Shown: positions 50,919 through 60,616, counted from the first letter of the stretch. The stretch: DNA of 64,000 bases from Apopatosoma sp963618495 (GCA_963618495.1 CAVESF010000007.1:1-64000); one strand, 5' to 3'. A program made the numbers and translations. The notes: generated from the sequence alone by a model not told the origin.

Positions 50919-53900
50919 ATGAAAAAATTCAGAAAACTGCTGTTTTTTGCGGCAATAACGGCTCTGCTCACCTGCCTGCTTTGCGTGGCACTGAATGCAA
51001 CGCAGTATAGCGGAAATTGCGGCAATAACGGCAACAATGTGACATGGAGTCTCGATACTGCGACCGGCGTGCTGAAGATTGAGGGAAAGGGGGAGATGAA
51101 AGATTATGATTGTTTATCAAACAACAAATACAACTATGCACCGTGGTATGATTATCGTGACAGCATAAAAACCGCAAAGATAGGCGATGGCGTGACAAGC
51201 ATAGGAGACTATGCGTTCTCTTACTGTAGCAAACTCACGAGCATCGAAATACCGAGCGGCGTGACAAGAATAGGACATGCTGCGTTCGGGGCCTGTAGAA
51301 GTCTCACGCGCGTCACAATACCAAGTAGCGTGACAAGCATAGGATACACTGCGTTCTCTAACTGTAGCAAACTCACGAGCATCACATTTGGCGAGAATAG
51401 CCAACTGACAAGCATAGGAGGCTGGGCGTTCTATTGGTGTGGCAGTCTCACGAGCATCACAATACCAAGTAGCGTGACAAGCATAGGATGCGAGGCGTTC
51501 GATGACTGTAGCAAATTAAAATATAATGAATATGACAACGCCAAATATCTTGGAAATGCAGAAAACCCGTACCATGCTTTGATTGAGGCAAAAAACACTT
51601 ACATAACACATTGTACAATAGACGATAGTACAAAAGTAATAGGAGGCGGTGCGTTCTCTGACTGTAGCAAACTCACGAGCATCAAAATACCGAGTAGCGT
51701 GACAAGCATAGGAGGCTCTGCGTTTTGGGGCTGTAGCAGTCTCACGAGCATCGAGATACCGAGTAGCGTGACAAGCATAGGAGACTATGCGTTCAATGCC
51801 TGTATCAGTCTCACGAGCGTCACATTTGGCGAGAATAGCCAACTGACAAGCATAGGAAAGCGGGCGTTCTATAACTGTAGCAAATTAAAATATAATGAAT
51901 ATGACAACGCCAAATATCTTGGAAATGCAGAAAACCCGTACCATGCTTTGATTGAGGCAAAAAACACTTCCATAACAGATTGTATAATAAACGATAGTAC
52001 AAAAGTAATAGGCCGTGCGTTCGAGGACTGTAGCAGTCTCACGAGCATCACAATACCGAATAGCGTGACAAGCATAGGAAGATATGCGTTCGATGGCTGT
52101 AGCAGTCTCACAAGCGTCACATTTGGCGAGAATAGCCAACTGACAAGCATAGGAGATGGGGCGTTCAGGTACTGTAGCAGTCTCACGAGCATCGAGATAC
52201 CGAGTAGCGTGACAAGCATAGGAGGCTCTGCGTTTTGGGGCTGTAGCAAACTCACGAGCATCGAGATACCGAGTAGCGTGACAAGCATAGGAGACAGTGC
52301 GTTTTGGGGCTGTATCAGTCTCACGAGCATCACGATACCGAGTAGCGTGACAAGCATAGGAAACTATGCGTTCGTCGTTTGTAGCAGTCTCACAAGTGTT
52401 AAAATATACTCAAAAGATGTAACAATTTACGGTTCGGCTGCTACCATCTCCAATACGGCAACAATTTACGGCTATAAAGGCTCCACAGCCGAAACATATG
52501 CGAAAAAATATAATCGCAAATTCATCCCCCTTGAATGTGATGAGCATAATTTTGGTGATACTTACAAGCATGATGATACAAATCACTGGCTTGAATGCAG
52601 CGTTTGTGACAAAAAAGCGGATGTTACCGAGCATAGTTTTGAGCAGCAGCACAATGAAACCACCCACTGGTCTGAGTGTGCTTGCGGCTACAAGAAGGGA
52701 ACAGCAACACATAAATTCACTCGGAATCATGACGAAAAAACTCACTGGCTCGAGTGTTCCTGCGGCGAAAAGAAAAACATCACAGCACACATCTTTGATA
52801 ATGCATGTGATACAGCATGCGATGTTTGCGGTTATACAAGAAATGTAACCCACAGCTACGAGCAGAAGCACAATGATACAAATCATTGGCTCGAATGCTC
52901 TGTATGCCATGTCAAGAAAGACATCTCTGCTCATATCTTTGACAACGCTTGTGATACAACATGCGATGCTTGTGGCTATACAAGAAGTATAACTCACAAC
53001 TATGAGCAGAAGCATGATAATACAAATCACTGGCTCGAGTGTTCTGTATGTCATGAAAAGAAAGACATCACAGCTCACATCTTCGACAATGCGTGCGATA
53101 CGACATGCAATGCTTGCGGCTATACAAGAAGCATAACCCACAACTACGAGCAAAAGCATGATGAGAATAGTCACTGGGACGAATGCACAGTTTGTGGCGA
53201 TAAGCAGAATGTCACAGCACACATCTTTGACAACTCCTGCGATACGACTTGCGATACCTGCGGTTATACACGAGTGATAACCCATAACTACGAGCAGAAG
53301 CATGATGAGAATAGTCACTGGGACGAATGCACAGTTTGTGGCGATAAGCAGAATGTCACAGCACACATTTTCGACAACGCTTGCGACACGACTTGTGACA
53401 CTTGCGGTTATACAAGAAGCATAACTCACAATTATGAGCAGAAGCACGATGAGAACAGTCACTGGGACGAGTGCACGGTTTGTGGTGATAGGCAGAATGT
53501 CACAGCACACATCTTTGACAACTCATGCGATACGACTTGCGATACCTGCGGTTATACACGAGTGATAACCCACAGCTACGAGCAGAAGCATGATGAGAAT
53601 AGTCACTGGGATGAGTGCTCTGTATGTCATGAAAAGAAAGATATTACAGCTCACACATTCGAGCAGAAGCACGACGATGCAAATCATTGGCTCGAGTGTT
53701 CATGCGGCGAAAAGAAAGACATCACAGCTCACATCTTCGATAATGCATGTGACACGACCTGCGACACCTGTGGTTATACAAGAAGCATAACCCACAGCTA
53801 CGAGCAGAAGCATGATGAGAATAATCACTGGGATGAATGCACGGTTTGCGGAGATAAACAGAATGTTGCAGCACATATCTTTGACAACGCATGCGATACA

Positions 53901-54335
53901 ACATGCGATGCTTGTGGCTATACGAGAACGATAACCCACAGCTACGAACAGAAGTATGATGATGCAAATCACTGGCTCGAATGCAGCGTTTGCCACGAGA
54001 AAAAGGACGAGGCGGCGCACACATTCAGGCAGAGATTTGACAAGACCCATCACTGGAATGAGTGTTCCTGCGGCTTTATAAAAGACAAATCCGAACACAC
54101 GCTTGATGAGGAAGGCAAGTGCACGGAATGCAGATTCGGCAGAGTAATGCTCGGCGACCTGAATGGCGACGGCAAGATATCGGCTATCGACCTGACTCTC
54201 ATGCGCAAGTATATTGCGGGATATAAGGTTGACATGATTGAAGCCGCAGCCGACCTGAATGGCGACGGCAGAATAACAGCGATTGACCTCACCATGCTCC
54301 GCAAATATATTGCCGGGCTTATTACCGAGTTTTAA
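50919..54335 (+). CDS. Giant secreted LRR protein with Cys/His repeats and type I dockerin
   Basis: A 1138-aa exported protein: signal peptide (1-26), BspA/LRR_5 repeats (about 85-520; VTSIGDYAFSYCSKLTSI type), then about 13 units with HWxEC and 8 copies of CDTTCDxCGYTR (about 540-1060), rich in Cys and His, probably metal- or disulfide-stabilised. The C-terminus (about 1075-1138) holds two dockerin calcium repeats, LGDLNGDGKISAIDLTLMRK and ADLNGDGRITAIDLTMLRK. Type I dockerins plug into cohesins of cellulosomes, so this protein is expected on a scaffold. No glycoside hydrolase domain is seen. Long DNA repeats (for example around 51503-51640 and 51870-52012) may recombine. GAAGGAGAAGCATC precedes the ATG. 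Confidence 0.88.
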   Translation: MKKFRKLLFFAAITALLTCLLCVALNATQYSGNCGNNGNNVTWSLDTATGVLKIEGKGEMKDYDCLSNNKYNYAPWYDYRDSIKTAKIGDGVTSIGDYAFSYCSKLTSIEIPSGVTRIGHAAFGACRSLTRVTIPSSVTSIGYTAFSNCSKLTSITFGENSQLTSIGGWAFYWCGSLTSITIPSSVTSIGCEAFDDCSKLKYNEYDNAKYLGNAENPYHALIEAKNTYITHCTIDDSTKVIGGGAFSDCSKLTSIKIPSSVTSIGGSAFWGCSSLTSIEIPSSVTSIGDYAFNACISLTSVTFGENSQLTSIGKRAFYNCSKLKYNEYDNAKYLGNAENPYHALIEAKNTSITDCIINDSTKVIGRAFEDCSSLTSITIPNSVTSIGRYAFDGCSSLTSVTFGENSQLTSIGDGAFRYCSSLTSIEIPSSVTSIGGSAFWGCSKLTSIEIPSSVTSIGDSAFWGCISLTSITIPSSVTSIGNYAFVVCSSLTSVKIYSKDVTIYGSAATISNTATIYGYKGSTAETYAKKYNRKFIPLECDEHNFGDTYKHDDTNHWLECSVCDKKADVTEHSFEQQHNETTHWSECACGYKKGTATHKFTRNHDEKTHWLECSCGEKKNITAHIFDNACDTACDVCGYTRNVTHSYEQKHNDTNHWLECSVCHVKKDISAHIFDNACDTTCDACGYTRSITHNYEQKHDNTNHWLECSVCHEKKDITAHIFDNACDTTCNACGYTRSITHNYEQKHDENSHWDECTVCGDKQNVTAHIFDNSCDTTCDTCGYTRVITHNYEQKHDENSHWDECTVCGDKQNVTAHIFDNACDTTCDTCGYTRSITHNYEQKHDENSHWDECTVCGDRQNVTAHIFDNSCDTTCDTCGYTRVITHSYEQKHDENSHWDECSVCHEKKDITAHTFEQKHDDANHWLECSCGEKKDITAHIFDNACDTTCDTCGYTRSITHSYEQKHDENNHWDECTVCGDKQNVAAHIFDNACDTTCDACGYTRTITHSYEQKYDDANHWLECSVCHEKKDEAAHTFRQRFDKTHHWNECSCGFIKDKSEHTLDEEGKCTECRFGRVMLGDLNGDGKISAIDLTLMRKYIAGYKVDMIEAAADLNGDGRITAIDLTMLRKYIAGLITEF

Positions 54336-54372
54336 ATCCGACACCCCTATTTACCATAGTTAAGCAGACAAT

Positions 54373-54447
54373 CACACATATGCGCTTCGCATATCCCCCC
54401 GTCTCGGCGACGCCAACACACATGCTTCGCATATGTGTTAATCCCCC
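54373..54447 (+). repeat. 47-bp palindromic repeat, about 1.5 units
   Basis: ACACATATGCGCTTCGCATAT then CCCCCCGTCTCGGCGACGCC, AACACACATGCTTCGCATAT and GTGTTAATCCCCC, nearly identical to 120-236. It lies just after the LRR-dockerin stop and before a terminator. Confidence 0.85.
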
Positions 54448-54463
54448 TTTGTCTTGCTTATAT

Positions 54464-54499
54464 GCAAAAGCTTCCGTTGATTTCCACGGAAGCTTTTGC
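54464..54499. terminator. Bidirectional terminator between LRR-dockerin and topA genes
   Basis: A perfect 14-bp stem GCAAAAGCTTCCGT / ACGGAAGCTTTTGC with an 8-nt loop between convergent genes. Confidence 0.85.
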
Positions 54500-54521
54500 T
54501 ATATTTTGTTGTTTTATCTGA

Positions 54522-56759
54522 TTATTTTTCAGCCTTTTCGGTGGCTTCGCTATAGCCGCAATCCTTATTGCCGCAGTATTTGTAGCCTTTGCCTTTTTTG
54601 ACGAAGAGCATACCGCCGCATCTCGGGCATTTATCGGCTGTCGGCAAATCCCATGAGGAAAAATCACACTCGGGATATTTCTCGCAGCTGTAAAAGACGC
54701 TGTGATTCTTGCCGAAGCTCTTGACTATTTCGCCGCCGCATTTCGGGCATTTGACTCCGATATGTTCGCGTATCGGCTTCGTGTTTTTGCATTTCGGGAA
54801 GTTACTGCATGCGTAGAATTTGCCGTAGCGGCTCGTGCGGATGACCATATCACTGCCGCAGAGATCGCATTTCATATCAGTTTTTTCCGGCTCGGCCTTT
54901 TCGCGCTTTATCGGCTGATTATTTGCATCTATCGCAACGGTATATTTGCACTCGGGATAATTGATACAAGCGGCAAATCTGCCGAATCTGCCCTTGCGGA
55001 CAACCATTTTGCCGCCGCATTTTTCGCAGACCATATCGCATTCCTCAAGCGGAACCTCGACTTTATTTTCACTGATATGCTTCTGTGCCTTTTCGAGCGT
55101 TTTCTCAAAATCCTTATAGAAATCCGTCAGCACTTCTTCATAAGTTTCCTTGCCGCCGGCTATTTCATCGAGGTCATCTTCCATATTCGCCGTGAATTTA
55201 TAATCGACGATATGCGGAAAATTCTTTTTCATCAGCTCTACCATGGCTTCGCCGAGAGGTGTGGTTTTGAGCAGTTTTTTATCGCGCTCAACATAACCGC
55301 GGTCTATTATCGTGGTGATGGTGGAAGCATAGGTGCTGGGGCGTGCGATGCCTTTTTCCTTGAAAACCTTGATAAGCGAGCCCTCTGTATAATGTGAGGG
55401 CGGGTCTGTGAAATTCTGCTTCGGCGTGAGCTTTTTCAAAGTGAGCTTTTCGCCCTCGTTTATATCATAAAGTTCGCCGAGTTCTGTTTCACCGTCGTCA
55501 TAGGCGAGCAGATAACCCTTGAATTTCATCGCTGTTTCGCCGGAACGGAAAATATATCCGCCGCATTCTATTTCAACATTCAGCGTATTGAATTCGGCAT
55601 TGCGCATCTGACTGGCAAGAAATCTGTCCCAGATGAGCTTATATAGCTTATACTGGTCGCTTGTGAGCATTTTTTTGATGGCGTCCGGCTCAAAATGCAT
55701 ATCCGCAGGGCGGATAGCTTCATGCGCGTCCTGCGCCTCTTCGCCTGTCTTGAATATTCTGCGCTTCGGCGGATAATATTCCTTGCCGAATTTGCCTGTG
55801 ATATATTCGCGTGCCGCCTCTGCCGCTTCATCGGAAATGCGGAGCGAGTCTGTTCTCATGTATGTGATGATACCGTGATTTCCGCCGAATTTCTCGCCGA
55901 GGTTTATGCCCTCATAGAGCTCCTGCGCGACTTTCATTATGCGCTTGGACTGAAAACCGAGGCGCTTTGACGCCTCCTGAAGAAGCGATGAGGTGGTGAA
56001 AGGCGGCATCGGAGACTTGCTCTTCTGCGCACGCTTTACGGAAACAGCGGTGAATTCGCCGTTTTCACATGCGGCGAGAACCTCATTTGCATCGGCTTCA
56101 CATGAGAGTTCTTTCTTTCCGTCTGCCGTGCCGAAGAATTTTGCCTTTACGGTATGCGCCTTGGCGGATTTCAACTCGGCATCTATAGTCCAGTATTCAC
56201 TCGGCACGAAAGCTTTGATTTCTGCTTCGCGCTCGGCGATGAGCCTTGTGGCAACAGACTGTACTCTGCCCGCGGAGAGACCGCTCTTTATCGTTTTCCA
56301 GAGGTAGGGACTGAGCTTATAGCCGACGATTCTGTCCAGCGCACGGCGCGCCTGCTGAGAATTGACGAGATTCATATCTATATCGCGGGGATTTTCAATC
56401 TGATGAAGAATGACATTCTTCGTTATCTCGTTGAAAGCCACGCGGCGAATTTTATCCTCTTCGACGCCGAGGACGGAAGCGAGATGCCATGAGATAGCTT
56501 CTCCCTCTCTATCAGGGTCGGTCGCGAGATAAATCATATCGGCAGCCTTGGCTTCCTTTTTCAGCTGATTTATCAGTTCGCTCTTTCCTTTTATATTTAT
56601 ATATTTAAGCTTGAAATCATGCTCGATATCAACTCCGAGAGTGCTTTTCGGCAGGTCGCGTACATGACCTACGGAAGCTAAAACCTTATAATCCTTTCCG
56701 AGATAGGAATTTATTGTCGTAGCCTTGGAGGGCGACTCCACAATAACAAGATTTCGCAT
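54522..56759 (-). CDS. topA: DNA topoisomerase I
   Basis: A 745-aa type IA topoisomerase that relaxes negative supercoils. Toprim domain at the start (NLVIVESPSKATTINSYLG, TDPDREGEAISWHL), catalytic Tyr in GIITYMRTDSLRIS (about 300), and four C-terminal zinc-binding modules (CEKCGGKM...CINYPEC, CDLCGSDM...CSNFPKC, CPKCGGEI...CEKYPEC, CPRCGG...CGNKDC). ATG 56759 follows AAGGAGATAAAATTTCTG; the longer frame to 56858 lies in the intergenic region. It is downstream of dprA, a common arrangement in Bacillota. Confidence 0.97.
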   Translation of the reverse strand: MRNLVIVESPSKATTINSYLGKDYKVLASVGHVRDLPKSTLGVDIEHDFKLKYINIKGKSELINQLKKEAKAADMIYLATDPDREGEAISWHLASVLGVEEDKIRRVAFNEITKNVILHQIENPRDIDMNLVNSQQARRALDRIVGYKLSPYLWKTIKSGLSAGRVQSVATRLIAEREAEIKAFVPSEYWTIDAELKSAKAHTVKAKFFGTADGKKELSCEADANEVLAACENGEFTAVSVKRAQKSKSPMPPFTTSSLLQEASKRLGFQSKRIMKVAQELYEGINLGEKFGGNHGIITYMRTDSLRISDEAAEAAREYITGKFGKEYYPPKRRIFKTGEEAQDAHEAIRPADMHFEPDAIKKMLTSDQYKLYKLIWDRFLASQMRNAEFNTLNVEIECGGYIFRSGETAMKFKGYLLAYDDGETELGELYDINEGEKLTLKKLTPKQNFTDPPSHYTEGSLIKVFKEKGIARPSTYASTITTIIDRGYVERDKKLLKTTPLGEAMVELMKKNFPHIVDYKFTANMEDDLDEIAGGKETYEEVLTDFYKDFEKTLEKAQKHISENKVEVPLEECDMVCEKCGGKMVVRKGRFGRFAACINYPECKYTVAIDANNQPIKREKAEPEKTDMKCDLCGSDMVIRTSRYGKFYACSNFPKCKNTKPIREHIGVKCPKCGGEIVKSFGKNHSVFYSCEKYPECDFSSWDLPTADKCPRCGGMLFVKKGKGYKYCGNKDCGYSEATEKAEK

Positions 56760-56888
56760 CAGAAATTTTATCTCCTTATCGTTTGTAGAATATGGGCAGG
56801 TTTCTGCCCTCAAAGTGTGTGCAGAAGCCATTATACACGATTTTATCCTCCATGTCAAGATAAATTTTATGTCGGAATTGTGTATGTT

Positions 56889-58277
56889 TTATGTACGGCG
56901 GTATTTTCCGCCCGCGCAGGACTCGAGAAAGCCGTCTATTTCAAGCATGGTAAGCGTTGAGAGAAGTTCGGCTTCGCTTGCGTCGGCATCGAATTTTTTT
57001 CGGTACTGCGCAGTGATTTCATCGGCTGTCATCGCCGATTTCATACAGCGGAGAATGTTTTTCTCCGTTTCGCCGAGTTCATCCGGAATCTCGGCGGGAG
57101 CCTCTGCCGGCTTTTCGCCATACTGCTCCGCCTGCTGTGCGGAATCTTTCATCGCTTCCTTTGCCGCCGCGGCATAGCCCGCGCCGCGCTTGCCGGAAAG
57201 CTCCTCAAATTCGCTTGCGGTGAGTACGGCGTCCTCGTTTTCGTTGTGCTTCTTTTTCCTGCCGCGCAAAAGCGAAAGAAGTCCGTGTTTCTTTTCCTCC
57301 TGCGACTCGCTTTCGTCCTCTTCGGGAACATATGTGATATTCGCGCCGCTTTTCTTTACGAAATGGATGGTCTTTATATGTTCGGTGAATATTTTATGCG
57401 GATAGAGCAGTTCATATTCGCAGAGAACATCCTTTGCGCAGGTTACGAGCTTCGAGCCCTGCATGATGAGCTCGTTTGCGCCGTCGCTCGTATCAGAGCC
57501 GACATCACCCGGCACGGCGAAAACCTGCTTGCCCTGCTCGATTGCTTTTTCCGCGGTGATGAGCGCACCGCTCGCCTTGCCCGCTTCTATCACGACCGTG
57601 CCGTTTGAGAGACCGCTGATTATCCTGTTCCGTATCGGGAAATTTCTCGCATAGGGACGCGTACCGGGCGCAAATTCCGTGATAATCAAGCCCTTTTCCG
57701 CTATCTCTCTGTAGAGCGATTTGTTCTGCGGCGGATAGATGACATCTATTCCGCTGCCGAGCACGGCGATGGTGTAGCCACGCTCGGAGAGCGCGCCGCG
57801 CTGACTTATCGCATCTATGCCGAGCGCCATGCCGCTGACTACAAAAGCACCGCCCATAGCCAGCTCCGCGCCCATTTTATATGCCATGGTGCGCCCGTAT
57901 TCGGTACATTTTCTCGTGCCGACGCAGGCGATGAGAACATTTTTATCGAGGTCGCGCATTTTGCCCTTGCAATAGAGCACTATAGGCTTTGCATAGATGC
58001 TCCGCAGGCGCGAGGGATAATATTCGCTGTCGCAGGTGAGAATGCCGACATCGTTTTTCATGCAGAAATCGAGTATTTTCTTCGGCATACTCATATTTTT
58101 GTCGCAGAGGGAATCGACGGTCGCGGCACTGTCGCAAACAGCGGCAAGCTCCTCACGCTTTGCCGCATAGACATCTGCGGCACCCTCAAAGACATCGAGC
58201 AGACGCGATGCCTCTTCGCTTCCGGCACCGCAACGAAGCGAAAGCCAGATATAGCAGAGAAGTTCTTCCTTTTTCAT
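56889..58277 (-). CDS. dprA: DNA-processing protein DprA
   Basis: A 462-aa Rossmann-fold protein that protects incoming single-stranded DNA and loads RecA in transformation. Family blocks: GTRKCTEYGR (about 115), VVSGMALGIDAISQRGAL, TIAVLGSGIDVIYPPQN, PIRNRIISGLSNGTVVIEA. A charged linker (about 325-385) precedes a C-terminal winged helix (LGETEKNILRCMKS...). It is longer than the ~360-aa norm because of that linker. Dedicated competence genes are not visible in the window, though comM is present. Confidence 0.95.
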   Translation of the reverse strand: MKKEELLCYIWLSLRCGAGSEEASRLLDVFEGAADVYAAKREELAAVCDSAATVDSLCDKNMSMPKKILDFCMKNDVGILTCDSEYYPSRLRSIYAKPIVLYCKGKMRDLDKNVLIACVGTRKCTEYGRTMAYKMGAELAMGGAFVVSGMALGIDAISQRGALSERGYTIAVLGSGIDVIYPPQNKSLYREIAEKGLIITEFAPGTRPYARNFPIRNRIISGLSNGTVVIEAGKASGALITAEKAIEQGKQVFAVPGDVGSDTSDGANELIMQGSKLVTCAKDVLCEYELLYPHKIFTEHIKTIHFVKKSGANITYVPEEDESESQEEKKHGLLSLLRGRKKKHNENEDAVLTASEFEELSGKRGAGYAAAAKEAMKDSAQQAEQYGEKPAEAPAEIPDELGETEKNILRCMKSAMTADEITAQYRKKFDADASEAELLSTLTMLEIDGFLESCAGGKYRRT

Positions 58278-58312
58278 AAAAACACTCCTTTACCGATAGC
58301 TTTACTGCGGAC

Positions 58313-59119
58313 TTATCCGATATTTCTGCCGCAGGCTTCCCATATGATGATGCTCGCCGCCACAGCCGCGTTCAGCGACTGCGCACCGCCCTCACGCATG
58401 GGAATATATACCGCGCGTTCGCATGCGGCACGCACGGCGGGAGAGACGCCATGTCCCTCGTTTCCGACGACGAAAGCGGCATGCGCCATATCGGGTATAT
58501 CGCAGAGCTTGGTGGCGCTTTCGTCGAGCATAGCCGCGTAGACGCGTTTGCCGTCTGCGCGAAGCGCGCCTATCTTCTCGACGATATCGCATTCCGTTTC
58601 GGCATTCACACGGAAAGCCGAACCCATGCAGGCGCGCAGGGTTTTCGGGCTGTAGAGGTCTGCGCTCCCCACCGAAATATATATCTTGGAAACGCCGAAA
58701 GCATCGGCGCTTCTGATTATGGCGCCGAGATTGCACGGGTCGCCGACATTGTCGAGAAAAAGCACGAAGCCCTGGTCGCCGACGGCGCTTCTTTCGAGTT
58801 TCTGCCGCGCGACGGCAAAAACGCCCTGCGGCGCGTTTTCAAAAGAGAGCTTTTCGTATACGGCATCTGCCACAACGGTTATCACGCTGTCGATGCCGAG
58901 CGCGTCAAGCTCATCATAAAAGCGCCGGTACGCGCGCTCGGTGATATATACAGCCTCGGGAATATAACCGCTGCGGCATGCGTCGGAAAGCAGCTTTATC
59001 CCCTCAAAGGCAAAGAGACCGCCTGCATCGCGGTGTTTCTTATCTGCAAGCTTTGCCGCCTCGGTTATTTTCGGGTTTGCCCGCGAGGATATATACGGGA
59101 AATCGGTGATTTTTTTCAT
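58313..59119 (-). CDS. SpoU/TrmH-family RNA 2'-O-methyltransferase
   Basis: A 268-aa SPOUT methyltransferase that uses SAM to methylate ribose in rRNA or tRNA. Substrate-binding N-domain (1-100), then knot motifs: LDNVGDPCNLGAIIRSADAF (motif 1, Cys where Gly is usual), FVVGNEGHGVS (motif 2) and IPMREGGAQSLNAAVAASI (motif 3). The target base cannot be named. It lies 35 bp upstream of dprA on the same strand. The close match to the YsgA/TrmH group suggests a 23S rRNA target (inference). Confidence 0.9.
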   Translation of the reverse strand: MKKITDFPYISSRANPKITEAAKLADKKHRDAGGLFAFEGIKLLSDACRSGYIPEAVYITERAYRRFYDELDALGIDSVITVVADAVYEKLSFENAPQGVFAVARQKLERSAVGDQGFVLFLDNVGDPCNLGAIIRSADAFGVSKIYISVGSADLYSPKTLRACMGSAFRVNAETECDIVEKIGALRADGKRVYAAMLDESATKLCDIPDMAHAAFVVGNEGHGVSPAVRAACERAVYIPMREGGAQSLNAAVAASIIIWEACGRNIG

Positions 59120-59182
59120 ATGGCGCTCCTTTTTGCTTTATAATCGGAAACCGGAAAGATGAAGTCCTCCGATTTTCATAAA

Positions 59183-59214
59183 AGGCGACAGAAGCAATAT
59201 CGCCTCTGCCGCCC
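59183..59214 (-). terminator. Terminator of infC-rpmI-rplT operon
   Basis: GGCG-CAGA / TCTG-CGCC on the minus strand followed by TTTT, 22 bp after the rplT stop. Confidence 0.75.
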
Positions 59215-59235
59215 CCATCTGCGCGCTATTTTAAA

Positions 59236-59589
59236 TTAAAGTGCGGCTTTTGCTGTAGCTACGAGAGAAGCGAATGCTTCCTTGTCGTTTACAGCAAGCT
59301 CTGCGAGCATCTTTCTGTTCAGGTCTACGCCGGCTTTCTTGAGTCCGCACATAAATGTGGAATAGTTCATTCCGTTTATCTTAGCCTGAGCATTGATTCT
59401 TGCAATCCAAAGTCTGCGGAAATCTCTCTTCTTCTGCTTTCTGCCTGCGAATGCATAATTTCCGCTCTTCATTACAGCCTGCTTGGCCATCTTGAAGTGC
59501 TTACTCTTGGCACCCCAGTAGCCTTTCGCGAGCTTTAATACTTTATTTCTTCTTTTGCGAGTCATCATCGCGCCTTTTACTCTTGCCAT
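59236..59589 (-). CDS. rplT: 50S ribosomal protein L20
   Basis: A 117-aa assembly protein binding 23S rRNA: MARVKGAMMTRKRRNKVLKL start, RQKKRDFRRLWIARINAQ-like centre, typical C-terminal domain (LNRKMLAELAVND). L20 also represses its own operon by binding the infC leader in Bacillota. Good GGAGG site in the 31-bp gap after rpmI. Confidence 0.97.
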   Translation of the reverse strand: MARVKGAMMTRKRRNKVLKLAKGYWGAKSKHFKMAKQAVMKSGNYAFAGRKQKKRDFRRLWIARINAQAKINGMNYSTFMCGLKKAGVDLNRKMLAELAVNDKEAFASLVATAKAAL

Positions 59590-59620
59590 CTTATGTTTCC
59601 TCCTGTTAAATCAATCTGAA

Positions 59621-59818
59621 TTATTTATTGGGAATAAGTGTTTTGATTGTGCTCTCGAAAGAAGGGCTCAGGTATGCATTGCGTCTGAGCTGTCTCTTTC
59701 TCTTTGGAGTCTTAAGACCGAGCTTATGACGGCGGAATGAAGAGTTCATTTTAACCTTGCCGTTTTTTGTGATAGAAAATCTTTTGGCTGTAGCCTTGTG
59801 AGTTTTAATCTTTGCCAT
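59621..59818 (-). CDS. rpmI: 50S ribosomal protein L35
   Basis: A 65-aa basic protein (MAKIKTHKATAKRFSITKNG start, RRHKLGLKTPKRKRQLR centre), normal length, in the conserved infC-rpmI-rplT order. Confidence 0.97.
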   Translation of the reverse strand: MAKIKTHKATAKRFSITKNGKVKMNSSFRRHKLGLKTPKRKRQLRRNAYLSPSFESTIKTLIPNK

Positions 59819-59855
59819 GACTGTTTTTCGTCCTTTCGGTATATTATGTTTTATT

Positions 59856-60371
59856 TTATTTTTTTACGGGTGATAAGAACAATGTGAGGTTTCTGCCCTC
59901 GAGAACAGCTTTTTTATCAGCCGCACCCACGCCTGCGCAACCTGCCTCAAATCTCTCGAGCACAGCCTGACCAAGCTCCGGATGGCGAAGCTCACGCCAG
60001 CTGAAGCGGACGACAACCTTGACTTTGTTGCCGGCATTCAGAAATCTGTGCGCATGATTGAGCTTTGTCTGGAGATCGTGGTCGCCTATCTTGCATGAAA
60101 GCTGAATTTCCTTGACCTCGATGACCTGCTGCTTCTTTTTGGCTTCTTTTTCACGCTTGTCGCGCTCAAATCGGAATTTACCGTAGTCCATTATGCGGCA
60201 AACAGGCGGTGTAGCCTGCGGCGCAATCATAACGAGGTCGAGTTCCTTTTCTATGGAAAGCTCCTGCGCCTTCGCTATCGGCACTACGCCTATCTGCTCC
60301 CCGTCTGCTCCTATAAGGCGCACTTCGGGTACTTTTATTTCCTCATTGATGAGATGTTCCTGCTTGCTTAT
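59856..60371 (-). CDS. infC: Translation initiation factor IF-3, AUA start
   Basis: A 171-aa factor that binds the 30S subunit and rejects non-AUG starts. N-domain (SKQEHLINEEIKVPEVRLIG), helix linker rich in Lys/Glu (KREKEAKKKQQVIEVKEIQL), C-domain (IGDHDLQTKLNHAHRFL). GGAGGTG is followed 6 nt later by ATA (60371-60369), and the protein starting there aligns with the family N-terminus; TTG 60386 overlaps the ribosome site. infC genes classically use rare near-cognate starts so that IF-3 limits its own synthesis. Confidence 0.93.
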   Translation of the reverse strand: MSKQEHLINEEIKVPEVRLIGADGEQIGVVPIAKAQELSIEKELDLVMIAPQATPPVCRIMDYGKFRFERDKREKEAKKKQQVIEVKEIQLSCKIGDHDLQTKLNHAHRFLNAGNKVKVVVRFSWRELRHPELGQAVLERFEAGCAGVGAADKKAVLEGRNLTLFLSPVKK

Positions 60372-60389
60372 AGTAAGCACCTCCAAAAA

Positions 60390-60563
60390 ATAAAATTAAA
60401 AAATGCGGAAAGCCAAAGCTCTCCGCATAAATAGCGATAATATCGGCAAAAGTGCCGTAAAAATCGGTATTATACCGCGCGCGAACGGAATCGGAGCGGT
60501 GAGAACAGAGAGTTCTGCTTCATTTTGCCTAAGTAGTATACCACAGGCTTTGCTTCCTGTCAA
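60390..60563 (-). promoter_or_regulatory. infC promoter and L20-type leader with attenuator
   Basis: Minus-strand TTGACA (60563-60558), 17-bp spacer, TATACT (60540-60535). A leader of about 155 nt follows, with internal stems and ending in ATGCGGA / TCCGCAT (60403-60428) plus a long U-tract, 32 bp before the start codon. Position and structure fit the L20 leader, where L20 binding favours termination; the sequence consensus was not checked. Confidence 0.75.
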
Positions 60564-60589
60564 TACTTTTGCGAAAATTTATGAAATAT

Positions 60590-60616
60590 TTTTCCCGCGG
60601 ACATTACCGCGGGAAA
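60590..60616 (-). terminator. Hairpin after upp
   Basis: TTTTCCCGCGG / CCGCGGGAAAA, perfect 11-bp stem, 6-nt loop, 19 bp after the stop; U-tract only as part of the stem. Confidence 0.65.

Noticed and set aside
52410..53510. 366-codon minus-strand frame rich in Cys and Val
   Set aside because: Arises from the repeat structure of the Cys/His region of the LRR-dockerin gene.
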